Source of the DNA: Flavobacteriaceae bacterium
GTDB taxonomy: Bacteria; Bacteroidota; Bacteroidia; Flavobacteriales; Flavobacteriaceae
Reading direction: 5' to 3'
DNA: 64,000 nt
Assembly (NCBI GenBank): GCA_024742935.1
Contig: JANSXN010000001.1
Location: 1-64,000 of the forward strand
The stretch's first letter is position 1. Each line of letters starts with the position of its first letter. Of this stretch, positions 43,300-52,527 are shown one piece after another. Under the pieces are notes generated by a model that saw only the letters and a program-made list of their open reading frames with translations, had not been told where the DNA came from and searched no databases. A program made the translations under genes and the position numbers.

Positions 43300-45471
43300 T
43301 TAAAGATTGTCTTTTACAAATTTGGTCATTTTATTGTATAAGTGAAGTCGTGTATTACCACCAAATATTCCGTGATTTTTATCGGGATAAATCAGCCAAT
43401 CAAAATCCTTATTTGCTTGAACCAATTCCTCTACCAGGCGAGTCGTGTTTTGAACGTGCACATTGTCATCTGCACTACCGTGAACCAGAAGATAGCTTCC
43501 TTCAAGTTTATCAACATGATAAATGGGAGAGTTTTTGTCATAGCCGTCAGGGTTTTCTTGTGGCGTCAACATATAGCGTTCTGTATAAATGGTATCATAA
43601 AATCGCCAGCTGGTCACCGGCGCTACTGCTATAGCCATTGAAAATGTATCCGCGCCCTGGAACAAAGCATTTGAAGACATAAATCCGCCATAACTCCAAC
43701 CCCAAATCCCAATGCGGTTTTCATCAATGTAAGGAAGCTGTCCCAGCTTTTTTGCTGCATCAATCTGGTCGATTGTTTCAAATTTACCCAGTTCTTTTTG
43801 AGTCATTTTTTTAAAATCCCTGCCTTTTAAGCCGGTACCTCTGCCGTCAACACTCACTATAATGTAGCCTTCCTGTGCCAGCATCTGATGCCAGTAGTCA
43901 TTATTATTGTGCCAAGTATCTGCAACCGTTTGAGAACCCGGACCTGAGTATTGAAACATAAACAATGGGTATTTTTTATTGGGGTCAAAATCTTGGGGCT
44001 TTATCATATACATATTGAGTTCATAACCATTAAGGGTAATGGTTGAAAACTCTTTAGGTGACATTACATAAGATTCTAATTTTTTTTGAAGTTCTGTATT
44101 GTCTTTAATTACACGCACAAGCTTACCATCTTTTGCATTTCGCAAAGAATAAACAGGTGGTGTTGTAGTGCTGGAATAAGTGTGGATAAACAAACTAAAG
44201 TCAGCACTAAAAGAGGCTTCATTTCTTCCCGGAGAAACTGCGAGTTGTGTCTTATCCTTTCCATTCACTTTTATGGAATAAACTCCTCTGTTGATACTAC
44301 CATTTTCTGTACTTTGATAGAAAACACGATTGGTTTTTTCATCAAATCCATAATAGCGGGTTACTTCCCAGTTTCCATCTGTAATCTGGTTTAGTAATTT
44401 TCCGGTTTTATCGTAATGATAAATGTGGTTCCAACCACTTTTTTCACTGGTCCAAATAAAGCTGTTATCATCCAGAAAAGTAAGGTCAAAGGTGACATCT
44501 ACGTATGCATCATCTCTTTCATTTAAAATAAGTTTAGAAGTGTTTTTTGTGACATCATAAAAAACTAGATTAAGCTCGTTTTGTTGTCTTCCCATTAACT
44601 GAAAGCTTAAAATATTAGTATCGTTTGTCCATTGCAATCTGGGTATGTAGTAACTATTGAAATCACTCAAATCAATTTTGGAAGTTGTTTTAGATTTTGA
44701 GTCATACAGGTGCAGGGAAACTTCCGCATTGGTTTCGCCTGCTTTTGGGTATTTAAACACTTCTTGCGTTGGGTAAAGTTTATCACCATAAACATCCATA
44801 GAGAATTCGGGCACATTTGTTTCATCAAAACGAATAAACGCCAATTGATCACCAGATGCATTCCAGTCAAAGGCCCTTACGATATAAAACTCTTCTTCAT
44901 ACACCCAGTCACCTATACCGTTGATGATGTGATTTTTCTTTCCATCAAAGGTAATTTGAATGGATTCACCACTTTCAAGGTCTTTTATGTAAAGATTATT
45001 TTCATACCCATAAGCAATTTTTGATCCATCAGGAGTAAATAAAGGTTCTTGAATCTCGTTTTCTGAAACCAATGTGAGTTTTTTTGAATCTAAATCATAT
45101 ACATAATAACTTCCCAGAGTTGACCTTCTGTAAATAGATTTTATTGAAGCAGCGATCAACATCTTTTTTTCATCTTTGCTGAAGCTGTATGAAACAATTT
45201 GATCTATCTCTGAAAGGTCTGCAGAGTTAATTAAAGTAGCTACTTTTTCTGAAGTGTTGTAATCATATACATCCACAGTGGATGTTCTTGTGGTTCTGTC
45301 ATAATTTAAAACCGAATATTGATTCCCGTTTTCAAGGGAATGGAGCCGTTCAAGAGAGGACGTTCTAAATTCACCACCCCATATTTCTTCTAGGGTAATT
45401 TGGTTTGTTTGAGAAATTAAACCAACGGTAAAAAATAGGAAAACAAAAAGATTTGTATGATGAAAACGCAT
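43300..45471 (-). CDS. Dipeptidyl peptidase IV-like S9 peptidase
   Basis: The 723-residue protein has a signal peptide (MRFHHTNLFVFLFFTVGLISQ), an eight-bladed propeller (about 35-470) and a hydrolase domain. The dipeptidyl-binding glutamate pair is in GDWVYEEEF (near 188). The triad is Ser in WGWSYGGFMS (near 600), Asp in GSADDNVHV (near 675) and His in PDKNHGIFGG (near 707). It removes N-terminal dipeptides, usually X-Pro or X-Ala. The frame reaches 45531 but the 20 extra residues precede the signal peptide. Confidence 0.94.
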   Translation of the reverse strand: MRFHHTNLFVFLFFTVGLISQTNQITLEEIWGGEFRTSSLERLHSLENGNQYSVLNYDRTTRTSTVDVYDYNTSEKVATLINSADLSEIDQIVSYSFSKDEKKMLIAASIKSIYRRSTLGSYYVYDLDSKKLTLVSENEIQEPLFTPDGSKIAYGYENNLYIKDLESGESIQITFDGKKNHIINGIGDWVYEEEFYIVRAFDWNASGDQLAFIRFDETNVPEFSMDVYGDKLYPTQEVFKYPKAGETNAEVSLHLYDSKSKTTSKIDLSDFNSYYIPRLQWTNDTNILSFQLMGRQQNELNLVFYDVTKNTSKLILNERDDAYVDVTFDLTFLDDNSFIWTSEKSGWNHIYHYDKTGKLLNQITDGNWEVTRYYGFDEKTNRVFYQSTENGSINRGVYSIKVNGKDKTQLAVSPGRNEASFSADFSLFIHTYSSTTTPPVYSLRNAKDGKLVRVIKDNTELQKKLESYVMSPKEFSTITLNGYELNMYMIKPQDFDPNKKYPLFMFQYSGPGSQTVADTWHNNNDYWHQMLAQEGYIIVSVDGRGTGLKGRDFKKMTQKELGKFETIDQIDAAKKLGQLPYIDENRIGIWGWSYGGFMSSNALFQGADTFSMAIAVAPVTSWRFYDTIYTERYMLTPQENPDGYDKNSPIYHVDKLEGSYLLVHGSADDNVHVQNTTRLVEELVQANKDFDWLIYPDKNHGIFGGNTRLHLYNKMTKFVKDNL

Positions 45472-45626
45472 AATGATATAGTTAAAAAATTGTAACGTCA
45501 AGTTTACTAAAAAATAAGCAAAAATTGGCATTTTTTACCCATTAAATACAAGGCTCTATACCATTTTTTGAAAATAAATGAATGAAAAGCCGGGATAAAA
45601 ACATTCCAAAACGTTTCAGGAAGTCT

Positions 45627-45634
45627 TATCTTTG
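45627..45634 (+). promoter_or_regulatory. -7 promoter element of the HMG-CoA reductase gene
   Basis: TATCTTTG matches TAnnTTTG and ends 18 bases before ATG 45653. The upstream TTG start at 45632 falls inside it and is therefore excluded. Confidence 0.5.
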
Positions 45635-45652
45635 CTTTTCAATTTTAGAAAA

Positions 45653-46966
45653 ATGTCAAAAAAAGTTTCCGGGTTTTCAAAACTTAATAAAACACAAAAA
45701 ATAGACTGGCTTCTTGAACATTACTTTCAAGAAAATGAGACATTTAAAGAGATATTGCTTTCATACTGGAACAGTAACAGCAAATTACAACAGCTTCACG
45801 ACGAGTTTATAGAAAACACCATCAGCAACTTTTATCTTCCTTTTGCTATTGCACCAAACTTTCTTATTAACGATAAACTATTCACAATCCCAATGGTTAT
45901 TGAAGAGAGCTCTGTGGTTGCTGCTGCAAGTAATGCTGCAAAATTTTGGCTCGATCGGGGTGGTTTTAAAGCTGAAGTTCTTTCAACTACAAAAAACGGT
46001 CAGGTGCACTTTAATTATTTTGGTGATAAAGAAAAACTTACTGCCTTTTTTAAAACGGTAAAACCCAGGCTTATTGAAAGCGTAGCTGACTTTTCTAAAA
46101 ACATGAAAAAAAGAGGCGGTGGTGTTTTAGATATTCAACTCATAGACAAAACAGCAACTCTTGAAGGTTATTATCACATCCACTGTACTTTTGAAACAGC
46201 AGATGCCATGGGTGCCAATTTTATAAACAGTTGCCTCGAGCAATTTGCCAAAACTTTCAAAGAGGAAGCCTTGAAGTTTGATGGCTTTTCGTCGAGCGAA
46301 AAAGAAATTGAAGTGGTGATGAGCATCCTTTCAAACTATGTCCCTGAGTGCCTTGTGAGAGCCGAAGTTTCATGTAAAATCGACTCACTTACAACACCCG
46401 AGTTTGAAGGCCATTATTTTGCTGAAAAATTTGTAAGGGCTATCCAGATTGCCAAAGCAGAACCCAGACGTGCAGTCACACACAACAAAGGTATCATGAA
46501 CGGTCTTGATGCAGTTGTTCTCGCCACTGGAAATGACTTTAGAGCTGTAGAAGCCGGTGTACATGCCTTTGCCTCAAGAACCGGTCACTATTCCAGTTTA
46601 ACAAATGCAGAAATTCACGGAGATACCTTTCGCTTTTGGATAGAAATACCATTGGCCGTTGGAACTGTAGGTGGCCTTACTTCCTTACACCCTCTGGTAA
46701 AAGTAGCTTTAGCCATTCTTCAAAAACCAACTGCAAAAGAGCTCATGCAAATAATGGCAGTGACAGGTTTAGCTCAAAATTTTGCCGCTGTTAAATCACT
46801 TATCACCACAGGCATACAAGAAGGCCATATGAAAATGCATTTGATGAATATTCTCAATCAATTAAATGCCAACACAGTAGAAAAAGAAAAAACGATAGCA
46901 TATTTTCAAAATACAACCATTTCTCATAGTGCAGTTATTGCATTTATTGATTCCCTAAGAAATTAA
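45653..46966 (+). CDS. Hydroxymethylglutaryl-CoA reductase, class II
   Basis: The 437-residue enzyme has the class II layout and motifs: PMVIEESSVVAAASNAAKFW (near 80; catalytic Glu), DAMGANFIN (near 183; cofactor-binding), NKGIMNGLDAVVLATGND (near 280; catalytic Lys and Asp) and AVGTVGGLTSLHP. Class II enzymes act in either direction; next to a GHMP kinase it most likely makes mevalonate for isoprenoids in this flavobacterium. It is divergent from the DPP-IV gene. Confidence 0.95.
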   Translation: MSKKVSGFSKLNKTQKIDWLLEHYFQENETFKEILLSYWNSNSKLQQLHDEFIENTISNFYLPFAIAPNFLINDKLFTIPMVIEESSVVAAASNAAKFWLDRGGFKAEVLSTTKNGQVHFNYFGDKEKLTAFFKTVKPRLIESVADFSKNMKKRGGGVLDIQLIDKTATLEGYYHIHCTFETADAMGANFINSCLEQFAKTFKEEALKFDGFSSSEKEIEVVMSILSNYVPECLVRAEVSCKIDSLTTPEFEGHYFAEKFVRAIQIAKAEPRRAVTHNKGIMNGLDAVVLATGNDFRAVEAGVHAFASRTGHYSSLTNAEIHGDTFRFWIEIPLAVGTVGGLTSLHPLVKVALAILQKPTAKELMQIMAVTGLAQNFAAVKSLITTGIQEGHMKMHLMNILNQLNANTVEKEKTIAYFQNTTISHSAVIAFIDSLRN

Positions 46967-47008
46967 AAAGTACCAAATTCCAAAATAAAAAAATTACATA
47001 AAATCCAT

Positions 47009-47040
47009 AAAGTACAGCTGTAATATATGACGGCTCAAAC
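47009..47040. repeat. 32-base intergenic repeat, copy 1
   Basis: This 32-base stretch matches 60732-60763 at 26 positions. Both hold the imperfect palindrome AGCyG...CGGCT and lie 30-50 bases upstream of a start codon. It is a small dispersed element of unknown role. Confidence 0.55.
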
Positions 47041-47089
47041 AAAAAACAGAAACGAGCAAAGCGGCTTGTGCGAATCAAAACCATAAACC

Positions 47090-47998
47090 TTGAAAAAACA
47101 CTTTTACAGCAACGGAAAACTATTACTCACATCAGAGTATCTGGTACTTGATGGTGCAGAAGCACTGGCAATTCCCACGGTTTATGGTCAGGATTTAATG
47201 GTGAGCACGACAGAAAAAGATGGTATAAACTGGACAAGCAAAAATGAAGAAGGAGCTGTTTGGTTTGAAGCAGCTTTCAAAATAAACCCAAAATTAACTA
47301 TCAAATCAAGTACTGATCAAAAAATTGCTGAAACACTTTTGGACATATTACTTTCAGCAAAAAAATTAAATGAGGCATTTCTTTCCGGTTCTTCAGGTTT
47401 TGAGGTTGTCACAACTATGAATTTCCCTCGGGAATGGGGTCTGGGTACTTCTTCGACATTGATAAACAATTGTGCACAGTGGGCTGAGGTGAACGCCTTT
47501 AAACTTCTGGAAAAAAGCTTTCGCGGAAGCGGTTATGACATCGCCTGTGCCCAATCTGATGTACCGTTAGTTTACTCAAATTCTCAACAGCCTCCAAAAT
47601 TTCAAAAACTAAATCTAAACTGGAATTTTACTGAGGAACTCTATTTTGTTTATCTCAATAAAAAACAGGATAGTAAAAAAGCCATCGCTCATTACAATGC
47701 GCTATCTGAAAACAAGGAGGCGCTTATACAAGACGCAAACAAGCTCACTGAAGCGTTTATCAATTGCGCAACTTTATCTCAATTTGAATCGCTAATTGAA
47801 AGACATGAAAATCTGCTATCAGGTTTATTAAAAATCCCAAAAATTAAGGAAAGCCTGTTTTCGGATTACAACGGGAGTGTAAAAAGCCTAGGAGCCTGGG
47901 GTGGTGATTTTATTCTGGCAACCGGCAAACAAGCTCCTCTTTATTTTGAAGAAAAAGGGTATACTACTATTATTCCGTTTAAGAAGATGTTGAAATAA
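47090..47998 (+). CDS. GYDIA family GHMP kinase (mevalonate pathway)
   Basis: The 302-residue kinase has an N-terminal YSNGKLLLTSEYLVLDGAEA (about 5-24), the ATP-binding GHMP motif WGLGTSSTLI (near 119) and the family-naming GYDIACAQS (near 147). It probably phosphorylates mevalonate or phosphomevalonate, in line with the adjacent HMG-CoA reductase. It must start with TTG at 47090: an in-frame TAA lies at 47084 and the first ATG would remove the conserved N-terminus. Confidence 0.9.
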   Translation: MKKHFYSNGKLLLTSEYLVLDGAEALAIPTVYGQDLMVSTTEKDGINWTSKNEEGAVWFEAAFKINPKLTIKSSTDQKIAETLLDILLSAKKLNEAFLSGSSGFEVVTTMNFPREWGLGTSSTLINNCAQWAEVNAFKLLEKSFRGSGYDIACAQSDVPLVYSNSQQPPKFQKLNLNWNFTEELYFVYLNKKQDSKKAIAHYNALSENKEALIQDANKLTEAFINCATLSQFESLIERHENLLSGLLKIPKIKESLFSDYNGSVKSLGAWGGDFILATGKQAPLYFEEKGYTTIIPFKKMLK

Positions 47999-48029
47999 AA
48001 AAAGCCCTTCAGTTTTGAAAGGCTTTTTT
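47999..48029. terminator. Bidirectional intrinsic terminator
   Basis: AAAAAGCC (47999-48006) pairs with GGCTTTTT (48021-48028), with an inner TTCA/TGAA extension. A- and T-runs on both sides let it end both the GHMP kinase transcript and the convergent PpiD-like gene. Confidence 0.8.
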
Positions 48030-48049
48030 AAATAATTTAAGTCGAATTC

Positions 48050-50173
48050 TTAATATAAATTTGCTCTACGGTCTTCTATCTTGGCTTTCTTTTTAAGCGC
48101 ATTGAAAACAGTTGCATTGATATTGGATGCCCGTCTGTTGTTAATTTGTGTGATATAGGAAGTAAAATCTTCTCTTTGAGCAGCTTCTGTGGTAGAAAGC
48201 ACCCTCACCATATAGATTCCATTTTTACCCTCAATGAGTCCAGAGGATTGCCCTTGGCTTAGGCCAAATGCAGTACCCACAACTTTTGGTTCTGTACCGG
48301 CATCGGGAATGAGTGGTGACTTTCTATTAAGGGCGTTTGCACGCTTTACCTGAACATTGTTTGCAGAAGCCAGTTCCTCTAGTGTTGTCGCTTTATTGTT
48401 GTCTAAAATGCGTTTTGCTTTTTTCTCATTTCTAACCAAAGGAGTTACTTGAGCCGATGCTTCTGAAGCGGGCATCAAACCTTTTGGGTTTTTATTTGTG
48501 AGTTGTACTATAGCATACCCATTATTAACATTAAATCTTTTGATAGCTCCTACTTTTGTTTCTTTTTCAAAGGCCCAATTCACAATTTCGCGATTTGCTC
48601 CAATGCCGGGAATATTTTCTTCCAATTCACCCACTCGATTGACAGGTCTCACATCACTAATTTCATCTTCCTTAGCTGCCGAAATAAAATCTGTACTCAA
48701 TGCTTTGGATTCAAAACGTGTTGCTTCTGTGAAGGTTTGATTAAGAGTTTGTTCTGAAGGTTGTATCGTTTTAACTATATAGGCTACTTTAATAGCTTTT
48801 TGTATGTTTTTCTGTTCCTCAATTTTAATAATGAAGTAACCCAATTCTGTTTCAATGATTTCGATATCTCCTCTGTTATTTTCAAAGGCAAAATCATTAA
48901 ATTCTTTAATAGAAACTGAACCGGGAGTTAAATATCCAAGGTCACCTTTGTTTTCTTCTACGCCCGGATCATCAGAAAATTGAATTGCGAGGTCTTCAAA
49001 TTTTGACGCATCTCTTTTAATAACATTTAAAAGACTGTCTGCAAGTGACTTTGCTCCTTCTTTTGTTCTGCTGTTTGAACCTGCGGTTTCAAGGCCATCC
49101 CAGGAAATCATAATATGCTTAGTTTTTACAGAATCTGCCATTTGGCGGATGTCTGTAACCTTTGCTAAATTAATTCGTCCTTGTGTTTTATAAGGCCCAT
49201 ATACTTCGCCTTTGTTAAGACTAAAAAGGGTGTCGGCATCTGGATTAAGCTGTTGTTTAAATACCCACCTGTCTGTGAATTGCCCTTCTGAGTGCTGAGA
49301 AACAAATGCTGCAATATCTGTTGCCTCCTGAAAGCTTGGAAGTGTATCGTTTAACCCGGAAATTGAATTGTATTTGATTTGAGGTTGTAAAAGTTCTTTT
49401 ATTTCGTTTTCAATAGTTGTTTCGTCATCTTCTGAAGGATTTTCAGCGAAAAGAACATATTGAAAATCAACAGCTGCTTCTACTTCATATTTTTTTGCAT
49501 TTCGCTTTATGTAGTCTTCGATGTCTTTTTCAGTAACTTCAATTTCTTCATCAGGAATACTTGAGAAGGGAATTTGTACAAATTCAATATCTACTTTATC
49601 ATTTTCTAATTTGTGTTCTTGTTTTCCTTCAAAAGTGGTCGCTGTTAAACCGGCTCTTATTAAGCTATAATATGTTTGTTCAATGGCATTTTGGCTTAAG
49701 CTTTTTTCAAACTCCACAAATTGGGCATATTGCTGTGGAGCATTTTCCTTTACGTCTGCAAGGTACTCTTGTACTTTAAAAGGGTCATAAATACCGGCTT
49801 CATTTGAAAATGTGGGGTTTCCGCTTAGATTTTGTGCCAATGCATTTTGCAATTGTTCATCACTTATTTGTAAGCCCAATTTTTCAAATTGTTCTCTAAA
49901 CAAGTTTGCACGCACCTCATTGTTCCAAACAGCATTTGCTGCTTGTAGGTTTGTGGCGTTTGCTCCCATATTTCGTAGAGCATTCTCTACTTTATTTAGA
50001 AAATCATTTCGGGAAATATCAGTCCCATTAATTGTTCCTACTGTATTTTGCTCTTTGTTGGATGAAAATCCACCGTTTTGAAATACATCTGCCAATACAA
50101 ATGCAAAGAGTGCCATTGCAATAATGATAATCAAAAATACCGAGCGTTGTCTAATTTTATTTAATACTGCCAT
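48050..50173 (-). CDS. PpiD-like peptidyl-prolyl isomerase / periplasmic foldase
   Basis: The 707-residue protein is anchored by one N-terminal helix (about 12-31). It has a SurA-type N-terminal domain (about 35-200) and a parvulin domain (about 345-450) with KTKHIMISWDG and FSDDPGVEENKGDLGYL. A second degenerate parvulin-like region follows. It assists folding of envelope proteins leaving the Sec translocon. Confidence 0.93.
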   Translation of the reverse strand: MAVLNKIRQRSVFLIIIIAMALFAFVLADVFQNGGFSSNKEQNTVGTINGTDISRNDFLNKVENALRNMGANATNLQAANAVWNNEVRANLFREQFEKLGLQISDEQLQNALAQNLSGNPTFSNEAGIYDPFKVQEYLADVKENAPQQYAQFVEFEKSLSQNAIEQTYYSLIRAGLTATTFEGKQEHKLENDKVDIEFVQIPFSSIPDEEIEVTEKDIEDYIKRNAKKYEVEAAVDFQYVLFAENPSEDDETTIENEIKELLQPQIKYNSISGLNDTLPSFQEATDIAAFVSQHSEGQFTDRWVFKQQLNPDADTLFSLNKGEVYGPYKTQGRINLAKVTDIRQMADSVKTKHIMISWDGLETAGSNSRTKEGAKSLADSLLNVIKRDASKFEDLAIQFSDDPGVEENKGDLGYLTPGSVSIKEFNDFAFENNRGDIEIIETELGYFIIKIEEQKNIQKAIKVAYIVKTIQPSEQTLNQTFTEATRFESKALSTDFISAAKEDEISDVRPVNRVGELEENIPGIGANREIVNWAFEKETKVGAIKRFNVNNGYAIVQLTNKNPKGLMPASEASAQVTPLVRNEKKAKRILDNNKATTLEELASANNVQVKRANALNRKSPLIPDAGTEPKVVGTAFGLSQGQSSGLIEGKNGIYMVRVLSTTEAAQREDFTSYITQINNRRASNINATVFNALKKKAKIEDRRANLY

Positions 50174-50366
50174 TTTTTATGAAATTTTATAGGGGGCGAA
50201 AATACCATTTTTGAACAACTTATGAAAAACTTATTGCTCAAAAATTCACATATTATTAAAAATAATTTTGCTATGGAATATATTCTGTTAAAATGACCTT
50301 ATTTTATATGAAGATCTAGTTTCTAAAAACTCATAATGAGTCATTTATGAGTTATACAAATAAAAT

Positions 50367-50570
50367 TTATTTTTTGTTTTGTTGACGCTTTTCCAGCTTT
50401 TTCCTAAAGTTGCGTTTAAAGAAGAACATAAATAATGCCACTACACCAAAGAATATAAATAAATTAGCCCTATCGGGATTGCTATTCCAATTGCTTATAA
50501 CTGCAAAAAGAGATAGTAAAAACATAGCTAAATATGCGTATTCAAAAAATTTGTAAACTGTTTTATTCAT
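50367..50570 (-). CDS. Small membrane protein of unknown function
   Basis: The 67-residue protein has two membrane helices (about 9-27 and 36-52) and a strongly basic tail (KRNFRKKLEKRQQNKK). It overlaps the end of lptC by 8 bases, so it is translationally coupled to the coaX-lptC unit. No domain is recognised. Confidence 0.8.
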   Translation of the reverse strand: MNKTVYKFFEYAYLAMFLLSLFAVISNWNSNPDRANLFIFFGVVALFMFFFKRNFRKKLEKRQQNKK

Positions 50571-51132
50571 CGTCTATGGTTTTATCAACATATTGTACCC
50601 CAACATTCTTTCTTGACATAAAGGTATTGAAATCTTCACTTGAATCAAAACGGCCTCCATCATTGAAAGAGCCGTCTTTAAATATTATTTTATAAGGTTG
50701 GTCTGTGAAAACCCATTTATTGTTTTGATCCCAGTAGAGTTGATTAGCATTCAACCTCAGGCTATCACTTGTAATTAAAACTACGTTACCTCTTAAATCG
50801 ACCAAATTTGCTTCATCAAAATGAATTCCATAGTCTGATGTAACTGTACTTTTATCTCCTTTTTCGTTCCAAAATTGCACTTCAAGACCATCTGGAAATT
50901 CTGAAAAAGAATAATTATAATTTGAAAAATCAAGCAAAGTGGGTGTTATAAGATTTGCCACCAGTTTGCCGGAGTCTGTGTATTTTAAATCAACACCGCT
51001 ACCCTCTGCAATGGGGCCCAGGTCTGCAACAGACAATTGCTGTATTTCCCTGTAATTTCCTTCACATGAAAAAAGCGTTAGGACTGTAATTACAATCATA
51101 ACGCTTTTTAAGCTATGTGATAAAAAATTCAT
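50563..51132 (-). CDS. lptC: LPS export periplasmic protein LptC
   Basis: The 189-residue lipoprotein-type protein (MNFLSHSLKSVMIVITVLTLFSC) has a single beta-jellyroll domain with the segments DYGIHFDEANLVDLRGNVVL and LRLNANQLYWDQNNKWVFTD. It bridges the LptBFG extractor and LptA in LPS transport. The frame can extend to 51156, inside the TPR gene; ATG 51132 is 1 base past that gene's stop. Confidence 0.9.
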   Translation of the reverse strand: MNFLSHSLKSVMIVITVLTLFSCEGNYREIQQLSVADLGPIAEGSGVDLKYTDSGKLVANLITPTLLDFSNYNYSFSEFPDGLEVQFWNEKGDKSTVTSDYGIHFDEANLVDLRGNVVLITSDSLRLNANQLYWDQNNKWVFTDQPYKIIFKDGSFNDGGRFDSSEDFNTFMSRKNVGVQYVDKTIDDE

Positions 51133-51133
51133 T

Positions 51134-52504
51134 TTAAAGGTTTGGTACTCTAACACTACCGCCTACCCAGCACTTAAAGCTGATAGTCTTTCCTGCCATT
51201 CCCTCTTGAAATATATCTGCATTTTGTGGAGCACGCTCCATATAGCTTTGTGCTGCAGCATTTGCATTACTTGCGACAGAAGGATCCACACGTGCTGCTT
51301 TTCTGGCTTCCTCAGCAGCTAGCCAGTTGATGGCTCTTTTTTCAAATATGGTTTCCCCACAATTATTAGAACTTTCAGCATACATTCTAGCTATTTGAAG
51401 GTATGCTCTTCCGTAAGAAGGTTTAGCCTCGAGTGTCTTTCTGTAGAACGACCTTGCTGTACTAGAATTGCCAGATTTTCTATAGTTTTCTGCGAGCTTG
51501 TAATAAGTATTTGCTTTTCTGTTTTCATCTGTTTCTAGTTCTGCAGACTGGATAAAGTATTCAAGTGCAACTTTTGGTTTACCATCTGCTTCTGCTAATT
51601 GACCCAAATAGTAAGCAGATCTTGCAGAAGGGTTTAAATTATGCAACTCCTGTACTAATTTAAAGAATAAAGGATCTTCACATTCTTTTGCAGAAAGTCT
51701 TCCAGCAGCGCCTTGCAGCCAGTTTAAATCTCCTTTTTTCTGCTCAAAATCCCTTTCATACAATGGTATGAGATTTTCACAATCTGCTAGTATCCCCAGT
51801 TTTCCATTTACACTTCCTTTTACTTGTGAGTAAGCCTTAAGGTTTGTTTCCCCTGCACTCAAAAGTTTTGTTTGAGATTGATTGAGCGTTTCACCGGCAT
51901 CTTGCTTTTCAATTAAAGGAGTTATTTTGGATGCTAAAGTATTCTCTTCAAATTCAATTTTTCTTATCAATTCATCATAAAGGTCAAACACTTCTTGAAT
52001 ATCTTTTTCTCCGGAATCGTGCAGATCAATGGCAAGTGAAAAATAGGTATATAAGGCCTTAGGGCTTGTAAAATTATCTTTGTCTTTTTTATAAGCAGCA
52101 TCAAAGGCGTCAAACTGTTCTTGAGTCGAGCCAATTTTGTTATCAAACATTACTTGAGCAAAGTCAGCTAAAATACCTCCTTCTGTAGTTTTGTTTGGAA
52201 AATGTTGTAAACGCTCTCTAAGTAACTTCTTATACTCGTTATATTGAGTCATTTTTTGATCTTGAGGTGCGTTTTCAATACTGTTTTTGTATAATCTTTC
52301 TCCATATTGATAGATAGTCAAATGGAAAGAAGCACAATTTTTTCGCAACTCTTCAAGGTAAGGAAGAGCCGCTTTGTAATTTTCAATTTTTGCCGCTTCA
52401 GCAAAAAGTGATAGCGTGACTGTACAATCTTCATTGTTTGAGGCATAGCTAGTTTTACCTGCAAAAAGCAATGCCAAAAATAAGAATGTGATTTTAGTTT
52501 TCAT
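51134..52504 (-). CDS. Exported TPR-repeat protein
   Basis: The 456-residue protein has a signal peptide (about 1-21). Alpha-helical repeats include at least two clear TPR units near 290-370 (SARSAYYLGQLAEADGKPKV and KANTYYKLAENYRKSGNSS). It is found between an outer membrane protein and lptC in flavobacteria. It may act as a scaffold in outer membrane assembly; this is inference. Confidence 0.85.
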   Translation of the reverse strand: MKTKITFLFLALLFAGKTSYASNNEDCTVTLSLFAEAAKIENYKAALPYLEELRKNCASFHLTIYQYGERLYKNSIENAPQDQKMTQYNEYKKLLRERLQHFPNKTTEGGILADFAQVMFDNKIGSTQEQFDAFDAAYKKDKDNFTSPKALYTYFSLAIDLHDSGEKDIQEVFDLYDELIRKIEFEENTLASKITPLIEKQDAGETLNQSQTKLLSAGETNLKAYSQVKGSVNGKLGILADCENLIPLYERDFEQKKGDLNWLQGAAGRLSAKECEDPLFFKLVQELHNLNPSARSAYYLGQLAEADGKPKVALEYFIQSAELETDENRKANTYYKLAENYRKSGNSSTARSFYRKTLEAKPSYGRAYLQIARMYAESSNNCGETIFEKRAINWLAAEEARKAARVDPSVASNANAAAQSYMERAPQNADIFQEGMAGKTISFKCWVGGSVRVPNL

Positions 52505-52527
52505 TGGTACTAATTTTTTATGAAATA

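Noticed and set aside
50174..50366. Gap between the PpiD-like gene and the small membrane protein, checked for a lost or hidden gene
   Set aside because: It holds only stop-rich AT sequence and a small CTCATAATGAG palindrome. I recall a CorC/hemolysin-like gene here in some relatives but cannot support a remnant.
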